From: Anseranas semipalmata
Taxonomy: Eukaryota > Chordata > Aves > Anseriformes > Anseranatidae
Reading direction: 5' to 3'
DNA: 64,000 bases
NCBI GenBank assembly: GCA_013399115.1
Contig: VXAA01000962.1
Location: forward strand, 361,787-425,786
Below are positions 12,566-26,640 of this stretch, piece after piece. Within the stretch, counting starts at the first letter, position 1. The number at the start of each line of letters is the position of its first letter. The position numbers and the translations under genes are program-made. The notes under the pieces were generated by a model. It searched no databases. It saw only the letters and a list, made by a program, of their open reading frames with translations, and was not told the DNA's origin.

Positions 12566-15385
12566 ACTGGTAGCTTAAGTTCCACGTGTGACCAGCAGGT
12601 CCCTACAGGTGCTTTCCACCCAGGCAGCCCCAGCCTGTTCTGTCACATGGGGTTACGCCATTTCAGAGGTAGGACTTAATCTGCGTGCAAAATGGAAAAA
12701 ACGCAGGACATAAAGGACAATTGTTACAAATGATTAAATGGAGTACAGGGTGAAAAGGTAATAATGAAACCCATTCTTTCCATTGAATACCCACATCTAG
12801 CTTTTTTACAGCAGCTATTTGGCAGTACAGTCCATTATAACTCAGGGTGCAGGTGCAGGATGGAAGAGGTATCAGATTATCAATTCTTTGATTCAGTATG
12901 ACATCTGATTTTTGCAATTACAATTTAAAAGTACAATACAGCTCTGTCACAGCTTACTACTGCTTTATACATGGATAATGCATGACTCTTCAGCTGCCTT
13001 AAAGTTTGCATATATGTGATGCAAGGAAGCACTCTGGTACTGCAGCTCCTTCATATGTAGTAGGGAAAGAAGAGAAGAAAGAGAGAAGCCAAAACACAGT
13101 AGGAAGAAACCCTGCTGAACAGAATTTACAACCTGTCACTCATCAAATTAAAACATTCTGGCTATAGTTGCAAAAGTAGTCTAGCAATTAATATCCAATA
13201 CCATACGAGTAGAAAAGAAATGCTCTGGAACTGAATGGCATGGAAACAAAACCAAAAACTTTAATACACAGTCCAAACTTAACTGATTAAGCTCTTTATC
13301 TCAATGCTGGGAAATCCTGTATCACATCTCAATACTGATATATTCAAGCAATGCAATTGGTGCACAAAGTCAGTCATTAATCTTTTTTCTTTCAAGATTC
13401 CAGCTTTTTTATAGATGTGGATGCAAGCAAAGATTGCTTTTACATGAAAAATCTCATACTCAAGGCTGAATAGTTATGCCCACCTATTCAGCTGAGGTTT
13501 TGACTCGACGTGTCCAAAATAAAAAAGGATCTTTAGGTCCCAGGTTTGCTTTAGAATTTAAAACCTGAGAAACTGCAATGGAATCAAGAACCATTCTTTA
13601 TTTTATTAAGTGGTAAAAAATATAATATGGAGTACCGCATTGTTGCCATGAGTCTGAGGACAAGACAGTCACACGGTAAAGGGAGTGCCTCAAGTACAGA
13701 TATACAGGTTTATTTTCATGGTTTCATCTGTTTCATAGAAGATATAAAGTTATAAAGGAGAGTTAAATGCCTCCAAAAAATGTATTGTCTCAGCAATAGT
13801 TTTTGTTTAAAAATAATCTATTTATTTAGAACACCTATGAAAATATATTCTAGGCCAGTTCTGTAGTTTGTTTCAATAGCTGACTGACTCTAGAAAAGTT
13901 GATAATTTAGAACAGCTGGGTGCAACTCTTGGCCTGGCACCAGGAAGGTGTGTCTTGGTAGCAAATCATCACTTTGTGGATGCTTCTAACAAAGAGCATA
14001 AAATTAGGTTGCACAGCTCTCTGCCAAAGGTGTGAATAAGAACTGCATTTTTTCTTGTTATTGTATGTGACTCCAAAAAACAAGTAGTCCAGTGTCCTGT
14101 GTCTTGCTACAGAGCTGAATAAGCAGAAAGGAAAAATTACATAAAAATATCGAGTACCTGACACAACGAAAGTCTTCAGAATTGATCAAGTGTGACATAC
14201 CTTGGAAACTGTTCAGTGGGATATACCATTCTGAACCTACTTTTCAATTATTATTGAACCTAAAGTTCAATAATAATAATAACGATAAGTGATCCTGGAT
14301 CAGCTTATTTTGACTAGACATAAGCATGACAGAGTGCATCAAGAGAAACAGATCAGCTGTGGAAGATGCAATATTATGCCACATACAGATTTTACTTCCA
14401 AATTGACCATAAAGAGGAAAGCATAATCGGCTTTTCTTCTCAAATAAATAATGTTGGTTAGGAGAAATAATCAAAATAAATAACAAAGAAACCACAAGCA
14501 ATACTTTTAAAGATATTATATGCTTTTGCAATATTTTACTATATAATTCAAGAACAATTTGCCTCGCAAATGAGTGTTTCGAGTCAACACATGACACCCA
14601 AAGAGTATATAGCCTTGTAGTAACGAAGCCACCAGATATGAAGTAGGCAGAAAGATAACTTGCATATATAATAAAGCATCAGTGTCACAGAACCAAAAGT
14701 AAGCATCCTGTACTAACAGCAGGAAGTTAACAACATGCAACCATTGAAATATTTGAAGCCATTCTCTGGGCTTTAAAGCATCACTTCTGTATGACTGTTA
14801 CCTCTGTAGCTTCCCAGTGCGTTACTTTTATTAGTTTCAATAACATTTGTGTCATAAATTAATCACTCCTCTGACACTATAAAACCAAGAATGGTAGTTA
14901 CTACAGTGCCTTATGTACTATTGACACTCCGCAAGTATATAATCTCTCTATGAATTTTTATAGTAGTACCAGTCTTTGACAATGCTTCTGGCAAGTATTG
15001 ATTAGGCTACAACATCTAATCCTTGTAGTTTACCTGATGGAACCAACAATAAGGTGGAACTAAGTTTTCTAGGTACTTTCTGAACAGACACCTCTACTCT
15101 CATCAGCGCAGATCCGTACTGTCAGTATTATGACTGATGGCCGTAACGAGGAACTATTGTCCTATAGCCCTGTTCTTTCATTACAAAATACGCCAGACAC
15201 AGTAGCATTTGCCCAGTTGCTCACCACTCATATAGTGTTTGATATATAGCACCTATATAATACTGATTTTCTAAAAAGACATTCCTGTAACTGAAACACT
15301 AATAACGAAAACATTCCAACATCACCAGTCCAGATGATGTGAACACCACCAGTTTCACATTCATGTAAGAGAAACAGCAAAGTAC
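12566..15385. other. CTNND2: Non-coding intronic sequence
   Basis: AT-rich intron with a few short frames, the largest a 117-codon minus-strand frame at 14244-14597 rich in Leu, Ile and Ser and unrecognised. An AAT-type tract sits near 14268-14282. No exon or named repeat identified. Confidence 0.55.
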
Positions 15386-15390
15386 TGGTT
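15386..15390. repeat. Target-site duplication (left) of the LTR
   Basis: TGGTT immediately before the LTR terminus. The identical pentamer follows the other terminus at 15971-15975. Confidence 0.85.
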
Positions 15391-15970
15391 TGTGGTGGTT
15401 TTACCCTGCTGGGCAGCTGAACTCCACCACAACCACTCTCTCACTCCCCCTCCTCAAAGGAAGAGGGGGAGAAAAGAAAAAAACTCACAGGTTGAGATAA
15501 GGATAGTTTAATTAGAGAAGAGGAAGAAAAAAAAAACAACAAATATATATATATATATACAAGCAAAGCCTGTGCGCAAGCACAGAGGAAAAGAGAAAAC
15601 AAGTGATTCTCCCACCAACGAGCGATGCCCGGCCACGTCCTGGGACGCAGAGCCTCAGTACCCGCAGTGGTTGATCGGAAGGACAGACGTCTTCGCAACG
15701 AGAGACCCCCCTTCTCCTTCCCTTTCCCAGCTTTTATTACTGAGTGTGACGCCATATTATGATGGGTCAGTTTAGGCCAGCTGCCCTGGCCATGTCCCCA
15801 TCCCAATTCTTGCCCACCCCCACCTACTGGCTTTGGGGGTCTGGAGAGAGCCTTGGTGCTGTGCCAGCACTGCTCGGCAGTAGCCAAAACACTGGTGTGA
15901 TACCAGCGCTGTTCTAGCTACAAGGGCTGCTGCAGGGAAAGTTAACTCTATCCCGGCCAGACCCAGCACA
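15391..15970 (-). mobile_element. Solo LTR of an avian endogenous retrovirus (ERVL-like by its 5-bp TSD)
   Basis: A 580-bp unit begins TGTGGTGG and ends CAGCACA on the plus strand, so it has TG...CA termini on either strand. It is flanked by identical TGGTT pentamers. Minus orientation is inferred from its signals. On that strand U3 contains a TATA-like AATAAAAG box (around 15731-15738), followed by an R/U5-like part with an ATTAAA poly-A signal (15507-15512), then GT- and pyrimidine-rich sequence. Both ends resemble LTR families common in avian genomes. No internal gag, pol or env sequence is attached, so it is a solo LTR left by recombination. A (TA)n run lies at 15542-15559. It has the same orientation as CTNND2, so its promoter and polyadenylation signals would be in sense. 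A 5-bp duplication favours an ERVL-type integrase over ERVK (6) or ERV1 (4). The exact family is not named. Confidence 0.9.
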
Positions 15971-15975
15971 TGGTT
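15971..15975. repeat. Target-site duplication (right) of the LTR
   Basis: TGGTT immediately after the CA terminus of the LTR, identical to 15386-15390. Confidence 0.85.
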
Positions 15976-18900
15976 GAGTTTAGAACTGCTGACTGGCAGA
16001 ATAATAACAAGTATCTCTTTCACCAAAGTATTACTCACAACAGTTGCTGTCTGACTGTTCTTTGCTAATATACATTCATGGTTCTCTTATCTTTTAGTTA
16101 AACTCAGACTGCCAGCACAATGTATAAAGCTCAATTCATGATGGTTTTGTCCTATATGAGCTCTAGAGAGAATGTCGCTCTTCCTATCATTTTTTTTTTT
16201 TTTTTTNNNNNNNNTTTTTTTGGCGGGGGTGGGGAGACAGTGAGCATGCAGAGGGAGGCAGGGGGAAATAAAGATGTCAATACATTTGGGTTTAAATACA
16301 GGTTCAAAGATAGCACTACTTTTATCATCCATGAAGTGACCGAAAATAATGGTTTAGCTAGTGAAATGATTAATACTTATGCGAGAAGACAGAGAATGCT
16401 ATCCTCATGAAATCCTCCTTAGTACAGTGCATTTCTCACCTTAAATTCACAGAATTACCTACTTCAGAAACCCAGCGTGCCCTCCAGCATTCAACATACC
16501 TCTTACCTATTCTGTAAACCCTATGCCCACATGCACAGTCTGGAGCATCTGCATCCTCCAGTGTCATGACTCAGATGATGCCAGGTAGTATCAGTTCTTC
16601 CTAATTGTCTCTTAAACACATGAGTTTCCTTAAAAGGAAATCAGTTGCTGTGGAGACATCTACTGAAAAGGAAAATCCATAAAAATTCTGTCACTTTCTT
16701 TCATATCACCTCTATAAGGCTAATAGACAAGATACATTTAGTATTATTTATCCCTATTCCCTTCTCTGGCATTTCCTAAAAGTGAGGCCTTCAACTATAA
16801 TGAAGATGAAAATTAAAGTATGCTCCTAGAAATTCAAAGATGAAAGACTCTGTTAGAAAAAGACGAACTTGAAATTTTCTTTAACTTTCAGTGTTAACCC
16901 ATTGTAATGTACTATTTGAGGTCAATTCAATTTCCTAGAATACCTGGGAGGCATGTTCCACAGTTAGGAACCTTTTGCAGACAAGTTTCCACAGGCTCAC
17001 CACCTTTAAAGATGAGCTTTAAACTTAAGAGCTTATGTTATCCACAGCTGCGGTAAAGATAAAAGCAGCCTTTCTACGGCTAGGTACCAGGGCTCTTTGA
17101 GACTGGCCCCATGACATATTTTCTCCTGGGGCCCCATGTGAAAACAGATCTGAGCAAGCCAGGATTGTTAACTGGAATGAAAAGAAGAAAACCTCAAAGG
17201 AGGGAACTGAAAACATTTTAGGGAATAGGAATGAGGTCCATTTCACTGTAACTTGTGCCTTCATCCTCTAGGGTAGAGAAAGAAGTGCTGGTCACAGATG
17301 AAGCAATGATTTTAACATTTCTATGTATTTTCAATGATTTTGTTCTACAGCTGTCTTACCCTGCTTTCCTACAGTGCTAATGTAGGGTGTGCACTTTCAG
17401 GAAAACGTGTCCAGACCTATGGAGCTTACAATACAACTGTGAAACAACGACAAAACTGTAATTGTGGTGTGGCTGGGTATCAGGGCTCTGCCTGTGGGCA
17501 CACCCAGGGCTTTAGTCCTCGGTTCCCTGGGTGGGCCAAGAACTGCCAGGCTTGGGCAAACATGACTGAGACCCTGGAGTGATTTGAGCCAGCAGACCAA
17601 CCTATCTCTGAGCTGGCTGTTTTTTAACAAACATACTGTCCATGAGTGTCTGTGCAGCAAATATATCCAGCTGATCAGATCCTCTGGAATCAAGATGGAA
17701 CATTCTTCAATTGGGGTGAAAATTGCTAAAGGTCTGTTTTCCCTTCCCTGTCACGCCATCCTGGAGAGCAGAAAGGCACTTACATTAATTAACAGAGATG
17801 TGTTAGTAGTTTTCAATAATAAGGTTTGTCTCAACTTATTGCTATGCCCTCTACAGAAAAGAACTATTTCTCAGATAAAAAGACTGCCTTGAGTATCGTT
17901 GAGAGAGCCCTCTGACTATCCAGGAAGACCTCAAAGCATCGCATGGAGGTGACACTTTCATTTACCAAAAGTAAAGAGGACAATTGAAAGACAAATCACA
18001 ATCACATGAACAGGCTGAAGAGTCTTAGTGTAAGGATTTTGACAAAATCACAGTCTATTGCTTAAAACCTGTGTTTATCTATAACTTAAACTTTCCATAA
18101 GTCCAACGTAGACCCACATCCTTGAATGTAAATTGGGAGTCAAGGTAACATGAGACCAGTTGTTTTCAGCTGAGGAACGGGAAAATGAAGTTGCCACTTG
18201 CTTCAGGTACATGATAGTGTAGCACAATCTCTGAATATAATGAAAAGATGTACTCACTTCAAGAAACCCTTAACAAGAAGCTGACCAAGCAGAAGCTGAG
18301 GCTCTACCTGCAGAGTCTGAAGCTATAATTTCTTTAAAAGAGATTGTTCTGTCAAGGCAATACTAGGTGAAAGATGAGATCTAAACCCATACGTAATTAA
18401 AAACAGAGCAAACAATAGATTAACACATTTAGTCCAGAAGGAGAAGTTGAACAAAGGCTGTTCAACAAGTGAGATCTATCACCAGACTGACCACACAACC
18501 AATGGAGAAATAAAATTCTGAAAAAATCACTAACCAGAAGGGATTAAAAGAATCTCCAGACTGGTACACTTTCCTAGATGCAGCTAAAGCTTTGTTCGTA
18601 ACATTACTAGGCACTAACTTATGCAGAGAAAAGATCTCATAATAGACCCTCTTTTATATCATCCTACACTGTGCCAGGAGGTATGACATCTTGCATGTAT
18701 TTAAGAGGTATTGTAATCATATGAATACTCAGAATTTTCTAAAACTCTAAAGGGCATATAAATAATTATTTACAGTGGACCTACAATGAAACAGTTTCCT
18801 TTAAAAAAACACTTTCATTTCAATTTCTAGTAAACCATTTCTCTTATGAAATTCATGAGTAGCAACTGCACCCTTTACCACTTATGCATCATCCTGGATC

Positions 18901-19755
18901 ATGTGAGGTGCTTCTGCTGTTTATTAGACACCAGTTGACCTTGGGATAACACACACCTCAGAAATAATTTCAGTGAATGAAATTATGTTTACCAATATGT
19001 GAAAGACCTAGACAGTTCTGATGAGAGAGCACACACAGCTTAATAGAGGTCCAGGTTTGGGGAATTGCATTACCGCTTGCATCAGCCTAAATGATCCTAC
19101 AACAACCATCTCACATTGACACAGCTTGCAGATTTATGCACTGTGTAGCAGAGAGCCAGTCTTATCGTAGCTCATCCACTATCAAGTGTTTGGAAAAGAT
19201 AAGAATGCATTTGCATTTTTAATGAGGGTTCAGTGTCTTGACTTCTTTGGATGCTACATTGACAAATATAAATTATGGCTGCAAACATTTGCTTCTTCTA
19301 GGCTTATTACAGATGGTTTGGGGATATATTTCTTCAATAAAGATTAAGTAGTTGTATGGCACCAATTGACATATGTTGGTAATTATACAGTATGAAAAGT
19401 TATATTAATTCTTTGATAGAGTATTTTAATATATCCTATAACCTCTGGGGTCATAGGATTACAAGTTTTATTTTCATTCCATCTGACATCCTGTCACTAT
19501 CAGAGATCACTAAAAAGGTTTGTCAATAGATATTCACAACATGGAAATTAATTTCATCCATCCCTTCTTTTCCTCCTTCTTCTACCCTCATCAGGCAAAG
19601 GTGCATGGAAAACTGCAGCAGTCAGCATCCATTTGCTAAATTATCTAATTATTAATGATAGTAATAGGTTAGATCGGTCAGTCTTCTACATCGCTATCTA
19701 CTTTGTTTAGTTTTAACAGATACACATCATTTGGCCAAATATCCCTTTTCAAAAT
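15976..19755. other. CTNND2: Non-coding intronic sequence with a short assembly gap
   Basis: AT-rich intron. It holds the N-run at 16207-16214 inside a T-rich homopolymer. The 17.0-17.6 kb part is somewhat less AT-rich and could be a decayed repeat. Frames at 17334-17582 plus and 17397-17693 minus overlap each other and are unrecognised. Confidence 0.55.
16207..16214. other. Assembly gap (8 N) in a poly-T tract
   Basis: Eight undetermined bases sit between a long T run (from about 16191) and another T run, followed by GGCGGGGGTGGGG. Homopolymer dropout is the likely cause. The true T-tract length is unknown, and frames crossing it are meaningless. Confidence 0.99.
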
Positions 19756-20027
19756 AATCATAGAATCATAGAATATCCTGAGTTGGAAGGGACCCACAAG
19801 GATCATCGAGTCCAACTTCTAGGTCCCTAAAGGGCAACCCAAAATCAGACCATATGTCTGAGAGCGTTGTCCAAACACTTCTTGAACTCCAGCAGGCTCG
19901 GTGCCTTGACCACTTCCCTGGGGAGCCTGTTCCAGTGCCTGACCACCCTCTCAGTGAAGAACCTTTTCCTAACACCCAGCCTGAACCTCCCCTGTCACAG
20001 CTCCATGCCGTTCCCTCAGGTCCTAAG
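19756..20027 (-). mobile_element. CR1 LINE 3' end, minus strand, relatively young
   Basis: The plus strand starts with AATCATAGAATCATAGAAT, the reverse complement of the diagnostic CR1 3'-terminal octamers. There follow GAGTTGGAAGGGACCCACAA, GATCATCGAGTCCAAC, a TTGTCCAAACACTTCTTGAA block, a CCTGGGGAGCCTGTTCCAGT block and GAAGAACCTTTTCCTAA, all in CR1 3' UTR order. The octamer repeats are intact and divergence looks low, so this copy is younger than the one at 12.3 kb. It is 5'-truncated at about 20027 and has no reverse-transcriptase coding part. The orientation is the same as CTNND2. Short frames here come from the repeat. Confidence 0.97.
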
Positions 20028-23000
20028 TATAATAAAATGCACATATGACACCCTGGATAGAAAAACATTCACAAAAAGAAGACTAAGATACTGCAAATGA
20101 CATACGCACTGTATATATGTCTTTCATTTCTCATATATAAATATCAGAATACTACTTTCTTACTACAAGCGTACCTTAATAAAATGATGTAAATCTTCTG
20201 AGAAGCTAAGCTGATACAAGGAAGTAGCAGCAAACATAAAGGACTTTCAAGGTGTTGCAAGTTCTGAGACATTTCCAGGAACGTACACTGAGTTGAGGCT
20301 ATTTCTTAAGTCTGTATTCATAGTTGTGCACATCCCGAGTTAAACAATAATCACCCACCTTAAAGATGCCAACTTCTTATATTATGTGACTACAGAACAT
20401 TATCCATCCCTGCTGAAATAGATCTCAATTTGATTAACAAGGCAGCATGCCTTGTGAAGGATTTGTTAAGGCATGGTGGATAAAGGCATTTATCTAAATT
20501 CCATGCTGACATACACGATATACAAGTTCACTGAAGGACTGGTATTTAAATGAGCTCCAACACCTTGTATCATGTGCATTTGACAGCAGCTATTTCAGAA
20601 GTACAACAGAAAATTCCCAGAGAAGCTTCCATTGAAAACATCAAGAGCAGAAGAGGGAGATTGTGCCGTACTCCTTCCACATGGTTAACTTATCTATGGT
20701 TCTGTTATACACTATAGTATGTTTCACTACACTGACAGTCACATGTAATTCTCACTCACACTAATGCTTTGTTTTATACCAAAGATATAAAAAATGGAAG
20801 TAATTCACTATTGAAAGAATATACTGTAGGAGACTAGATTATGTTTTGCTATAATGAAAACTAACAGCTGGGTATGACTTGTGAAATTACGGAAAATTTG
20901 ACAAGATGGGTTTGAAAATACAGGCATAAATCAGAGTGCAGTGTTTCATTACAGAATAAAACTTGCCTCCGTATTATCTACTCTATTATGAAACACAATA
21001 CTTAAAGCAGTAAGCGTGTGCCATTTCACAAACCTACAGTTAAACAGAAAACTTGGTAATATTCATTTAGGCTAATTAATTTTGAGACAGTTCAAAGTGT
21101 GTCCATCAAGAGTGGATAAAAACACATTTCAGAGCTGTATATTTAGCATTTGCTAACAACATATTAATTTATTTTAAAGTCTTAATTAAAGGATTGATTT
21201 CTTCATGCTTTAAAATTTTCTTCATTTACCTAGTGCTCTTAGTATATCCAAAATTGGTTCTTGTTCATATTAACCACAACCTTTTTTCACATATTTTTAC
21301 ATCTCTATTTTCTACTGCACATCATCTTTTCTTATTCCCCAGATTTTTTATGTCTACACTACATTTCCATTTTATTTAGGCACAAAACACAGTGGCTAGT
21401 GTGGGTGCAACTTGCGTATGCACACATGCTGTAGTGAGGCAGAGACTATGCTTGTGCCTTTTAGGATACCTCAGAAAAGCATTTCTCTAGCTCAGTGCTC
21501 TCAGCTACACCCAAAATGAAATCACAAACCAAGTCTCTATCCTTTTCCAACTTGCCAGCAATGATTAGACAGATATCTTACTGGTGTAATGCAAAATGTT
21601 TCATCCACAGACCGCCCCCCCTTGCCTCAAAAGAAGGAAAAAAAACAGGTATTCACCCAGGTCCACGCTGACCTACAGACTCGGAATTGCAAAACCAAAG
21701 TTAAATCACAAAGTTCATTCAAACTTGTAAAATCAAGGAAACAAAAACAGATGCTTCAAGCATTTTTCCCCATCCTGCACTGAGCCCCCACCATGCTTTA
21801 GACATTTGCCCTGCTAGCTGACCTATTCTCGGTTGCTCTCTGTCAGCATTGCACTTAATTTTTATTGAATTTATTAAAGTTGCAGATTTTTTCTGTTGCT
21901 AGTTTTTGCATCCCTCCAGACTGATGTTAAATAAAGCTGACAGGCGATGTCCACAGTATAGTGCACATTACTGTACATATCAGAAGTTTTTATCTGCAAG
22001 GTAAACTATTGACAACACATGAGAGACCACCTATACTTAATCTGAGTGACTGCCACAGTATCACCTTCTTGTCCTGGGAAAAATATTTCAGTGCAACATT
22101 TGAAATATTTCAAAAACACAATTAAGTCTCATTGTTTGCTATCAATGTCTTGTGCTTTTAGTAAAATATAGGCGTAATTATTCCTGTGTGGTTATCTGAC
22201 TCGAAATGCAAGAAACCTTAGGCATAGCTCTAGATAGAGAAGCTTCTGTCTCCACCATATAGATAACTGAAAGTTTTAAATACCATTGGTCTCTACACTG
22301 AAACAGGCTTTCGAACTAATTCAGTTTTCTCCCTTTGACCTCTATGATGCAGTATTAGCAAGTCTGCCAGGGGTGGAACAACCCTGCGCTGGACCGTTTT
22401 TATTTCTTACACTAATTTTTGATAGCCAATCTTAAGACTGAAGCAGCACATTATTTTTGCATTCAAATATAAGTATTGTACACAAGTACTAACTAAATAT
22501 ATTGATAGAAGAGGATAAAATTTTACATTTGGGAAAGCAGGAACTGCTACTAAATCACATTTTTAGAGTGGCCTAAAATTCTGACTTTAATAGAAGGAAT
22601 AAATCAACTAGTGTGTATTCTGACATTTGTGTGCCCAGCAGCACAGCAGCTGCGTACAATCTAGAATTTTACTGGGAAACAAGGAACAGATTTCAGTAAA
22701 CACAAGCAGTCAGAAATATGAAATCATGTATGGAGAAAGGAATTGCACACATTCTGGTATCATTAAAAAGTTAGTAAATGAAGTTTCCCAAGTAGTTCTT
22801 AACACTTTTCTTGACTGAGGCAGTTTCAGTTTGCTTCTGTTCAGCACACACAATAATAGTAGGTGCATGGACGAAGACTCTTTCTCAGACAAACATCAAT
22901 TTAAGTTTCTAAGAATTCAAAATTGCCTGAAACAATTTTGTCATTTTTCTTGTCACGATATCTTCCTCTCTTCCCTGATATAACAGTTTAGTATTTCAGA

Positions 23001-26000
23001 TCCTCAACTGAGATTATGACATCTACTGTTTATTAATGTTTCACACATTTAGGTCCTCTAGAAGAAGAGCAGAATTTCTACTGAGGTACTGACAAAACGA
23101 TGGAGAGGAAATATTAATGAATTAACAGGATAGTAAACAGCTTCAACCATTTTCCTCATGTGCTCTTCACAGGGTTTAACATTTTGAGATAGGATGGGGG
23201 CTCACACTGGATAACCAGTTTTGCACGTTATGATATGTTGTCCTTCAGATCCTCAAAAGGAACAACAAGCCTGCTATGCTGCAAGGTGTGTTTTTCAGAT
23301 AAATTCCTGCCTGTCCAGGGTTTGATGCTGAGCACACACACATCAGTGATGACGTTTTGATTAACTCATCCAGGATAGGGCTCCTCAGGAGGTCAAGATA
23401 AGTCCCTGTCTGATGGATTTACTTGAAGACTATAGACTCAGTTGCCATCAATGCATTTAATGTCGATATTTCAGTGTTTTGGAACAGTGTCCCATATTCA
23501 CTGCTGTCAGAGAACACAGCCATAACTTCAGTGAAATCCACAGATTTCCATGCAATTTTCAGTGGGTGATTTGTCACCTTGACAGGCAGAGTGCCTGCTG
23601 AAACATGACTGAGTTTTGTAATGTCAACCATTAATGACATTTATGAGGCAGCAAAAACACAAAATGGGATTACATAGAAAATATCATCACAAAAACTAAA
23701 CATTGCTCATGGTAGCGGAATGTCTGTGTACAGATAATAATGATAAACTGAAGTCAAACAGTCATGTAAGAAGGTTATTACAGCTAATTTTCTCAGAAAT
23801 GTAAGGTTTTGCTTTTCTCCTCAATATAAACCCACTCCTCGCCTTTCAGTTTACACTCACACTTTACACTGCCCCTCCCTTGAGAGCCCACAGTAGAAAG
23901 TGGTCTTGAATCATTTTATTATCTCAAAAAAAGGATTAAGAAATCCTCATCCTTAAGTCCATGACAGTTCTGGAAGTCAGTACTGGCAGATAAATTGGCT
24001 ATTCCCCTGGAGGCATGTGGGCTGAAGACCACGATTTTAGCTTGTTAGCAGTAGCTTGAGGAGTGATGATCGAAAGAGTTTCAAAGTTTATTTTGCTTGA
24101 TTGTAATTGCAGGGTTAAACCAGGAACATTCTGATGCAGAAATGGCACTTGAAGAAATGCTTAACTTGAAACAAGTGCTATTAGCAACTTGAACTGGGGC
24201 CTTGCTGTTCCTCTCCTGAATAACAGTAAGGCTCAAGTTCAAATCCTTTTGTTGCATTTTACTTGTGAAATGTCTCTTGTCAATCATTAGTTATACAAGT
24301 AAAACAAACAGACTTAATCTTTATAGAAAGAAAAGTTTGTCAAAACTAAAGACATTCTCCATATAGATTCATTCCTACTTTTCTTTTTTCTTTGTAGAAG
24401 CACCTCATCTCAAGTTGTGTGACTTTGGAAGGTAACCATACTCATTTTACCATATCATTGTCAAAGAAAGGGTCACTTACAAGAATCACAATTTTGTATT
24501 TTGATATTGTTACAATATTTGATATTTGATATTGTAGCCATTCTCAGCTTTTCTCCTGCCAATGCCCAACATATAATTGGAGTACTCATCAATAAATGTT
24601 ATGGCTATTTGTTCAAACTTGAAATACAGAAATAAGCTACTCTCCCAACATTTGTTCTTTAGAAATAGGCATTTTAATAAACCTTTTTTTTCTGAAGTCA
24701 TTAAATTACTAAAAGTAATATGCATAATCTACAATATACATAACTGCATCCCTTGTCATCAGTCAAGTTAGCATTCAGTCAAATGTACTCTCCTAACAGC
24801 CAAACTGATGACAATTACTACTGGCAAAATTAAACAGATGGATATTTACAGACTTAAGGGGGCAGTAAATTAAAAATAGTAATAATAATAATAATTTGTG
24901 ATGAAAATTCTTAAAAAGCTGAGCAACTTCTATCAGTTTTTTCTTATAATTTTGCATGCTCATCTCTATATCTAAAACTTCTATTTTTTTTCTCTTTTCT
25001 TTCTTAGTTTTTGTCCTTAACCTTTTTCTTTTTTGCATATATATGATCTGATCCTGCTGCGAAGACCAGTGTATATCAACATACATAACAAGATGAAATG
25101 GTCACCTGTTGGAGGTGTGGTCAAACGCAAGCAAATCTGACTCAAAAAAAAAAATCTTCACTCTTCACAAAGATGAAATGCTGCAAATTATATGCACGAC
25201 AACCTCCCTGAACCTCTACTGGTATGGAAGAATACTACAGCCCTAGAATTCAAACAGTGAGTCATACTTTCTGAACTACTGGTGTGGGGTGCCAAAATAC
25301 ATGTACATTAGTTACTCTTAATAGGCATCTTCTCCATTTTTATACATGTCTGTAAGCACTGATGTCTTTTCCTCTGTAAGACAGTTCAGAGTTCCAGGGT
25401 AAGCTGATGATTCTAATTGATTTCCCGGATATTTAGAGTAGATGGTTGCTCAAAAAAATCTGATGTTTCCCGAGAGCTCTGGACCTACAGCATGTGCAGA
25501 GTGCTTCTGAAGAGCTTTGACCCTACTACACGTGTGCAGTATAGACTAGACTTCCATGGATATCATGTGACCGTTCCTTGACAAAAAGACAAAGTATTTA
25601 GCAATATTGCTAAATATAGACTTAGTCACTGAAACACAAAAGCAACTAAAGTGCACATTTTGTAAGGAACAGCATTATCAGATGCCCACGGTTTCCCAAA
25701 TAAATACAAAATTCTTTATAATCATCAAGTTAAAGAAGGTATACAAAGAAGGTAAAGGTAAAAAGCGTTGCAAGAAAAGTAACAAATACAAATGCCTCAA
25801 CTCTAGCATTCATATTCTTGGTGAAACATTTTTCTTTCTTTTGTATTGCACTATGACTTCACTTTTGCTTTAATTTCCATAATGGACTTCAACATCTTTG
25901 AACCTTAAGAGAGTATGCAACCTAACATAGTGTTAACAATCGGTATTTAAGAGACTTTATCCTGCATAATAATTTGTTCAAATAAAAACAGCTTAAAATA

Positions 26001-26460
26001 AGTTTGTTGCACCTTTCCAAACTTTGTCACTGAGGTAGAAACATTCAAATCAAGAAATATTTGCCAATGGACTTTAATCTTTTCCAGAGGATGCTGTCAC
26101 CTTACAAGGCAAGTTGGCATTTATTTGAAAAAGAAAAGACCTGCTTTGTTAATAGAGCAGAACAAAAAGAGAAAACTGGGTAAAAGATATTAAGTTCAAA
26201 GCCCAAGGGCTTGATAACTGATGAATACAGTGGGGGAAAGGTTAATTTCTTCTGTAAATTTGTATCCCATTTTCCCTTGGTCTAGTTTCAGAAACTACAA
26301 AATCTGAGCTGAATTTTTTAAGATACAATTGATGTCTGCAGGGGATAGGCTGGCATCTTAAGTTTCTATCTGGCCACTCTTTAAATGATCTAGAAACAGC
26401 ATAGAATTTATAGTTAATTGTTTGCCCTGGAAGTGTTCCTTACACAATATGAAATAGCTG

Positions 26461-26513
26461 ATAAAACAAACATACAAAACAACAACAACAAAACAAAAAC
26501 AAACAAAACCCCC
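26461..26513. repeat. Low-complexity (CAAA/CAA)n tract
   Basis: Purine-rich tract of AAAC and AAC units ending in CCCCC. It resembles the degenerate tail of a retroposon, but no body is recognisable upstream or downstream. Confidence 0.7.
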
Positions 26514-26620
26514 TTGGAATGCATCACTTCCAGACTAGTTTCAACTATGAGTTGAAATATGGGTTGAATATGGGTTTTCTCCTCAACTCAGTAAGAATCA
26601 CAAAACCCTTTCTTTTGAAC

Positions 26621-26640
26621 TTTTTTTTTTTTTTTTTTTT
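26621..26640. repeat. Poly-T run (20 bases)
   Basis: Twenty consecutive T on the plus strand, so poly-A on the CTNND2 strand. It could be a retroposon tail or simple slippage. No adjacent element identified. Confidence 0.95.
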
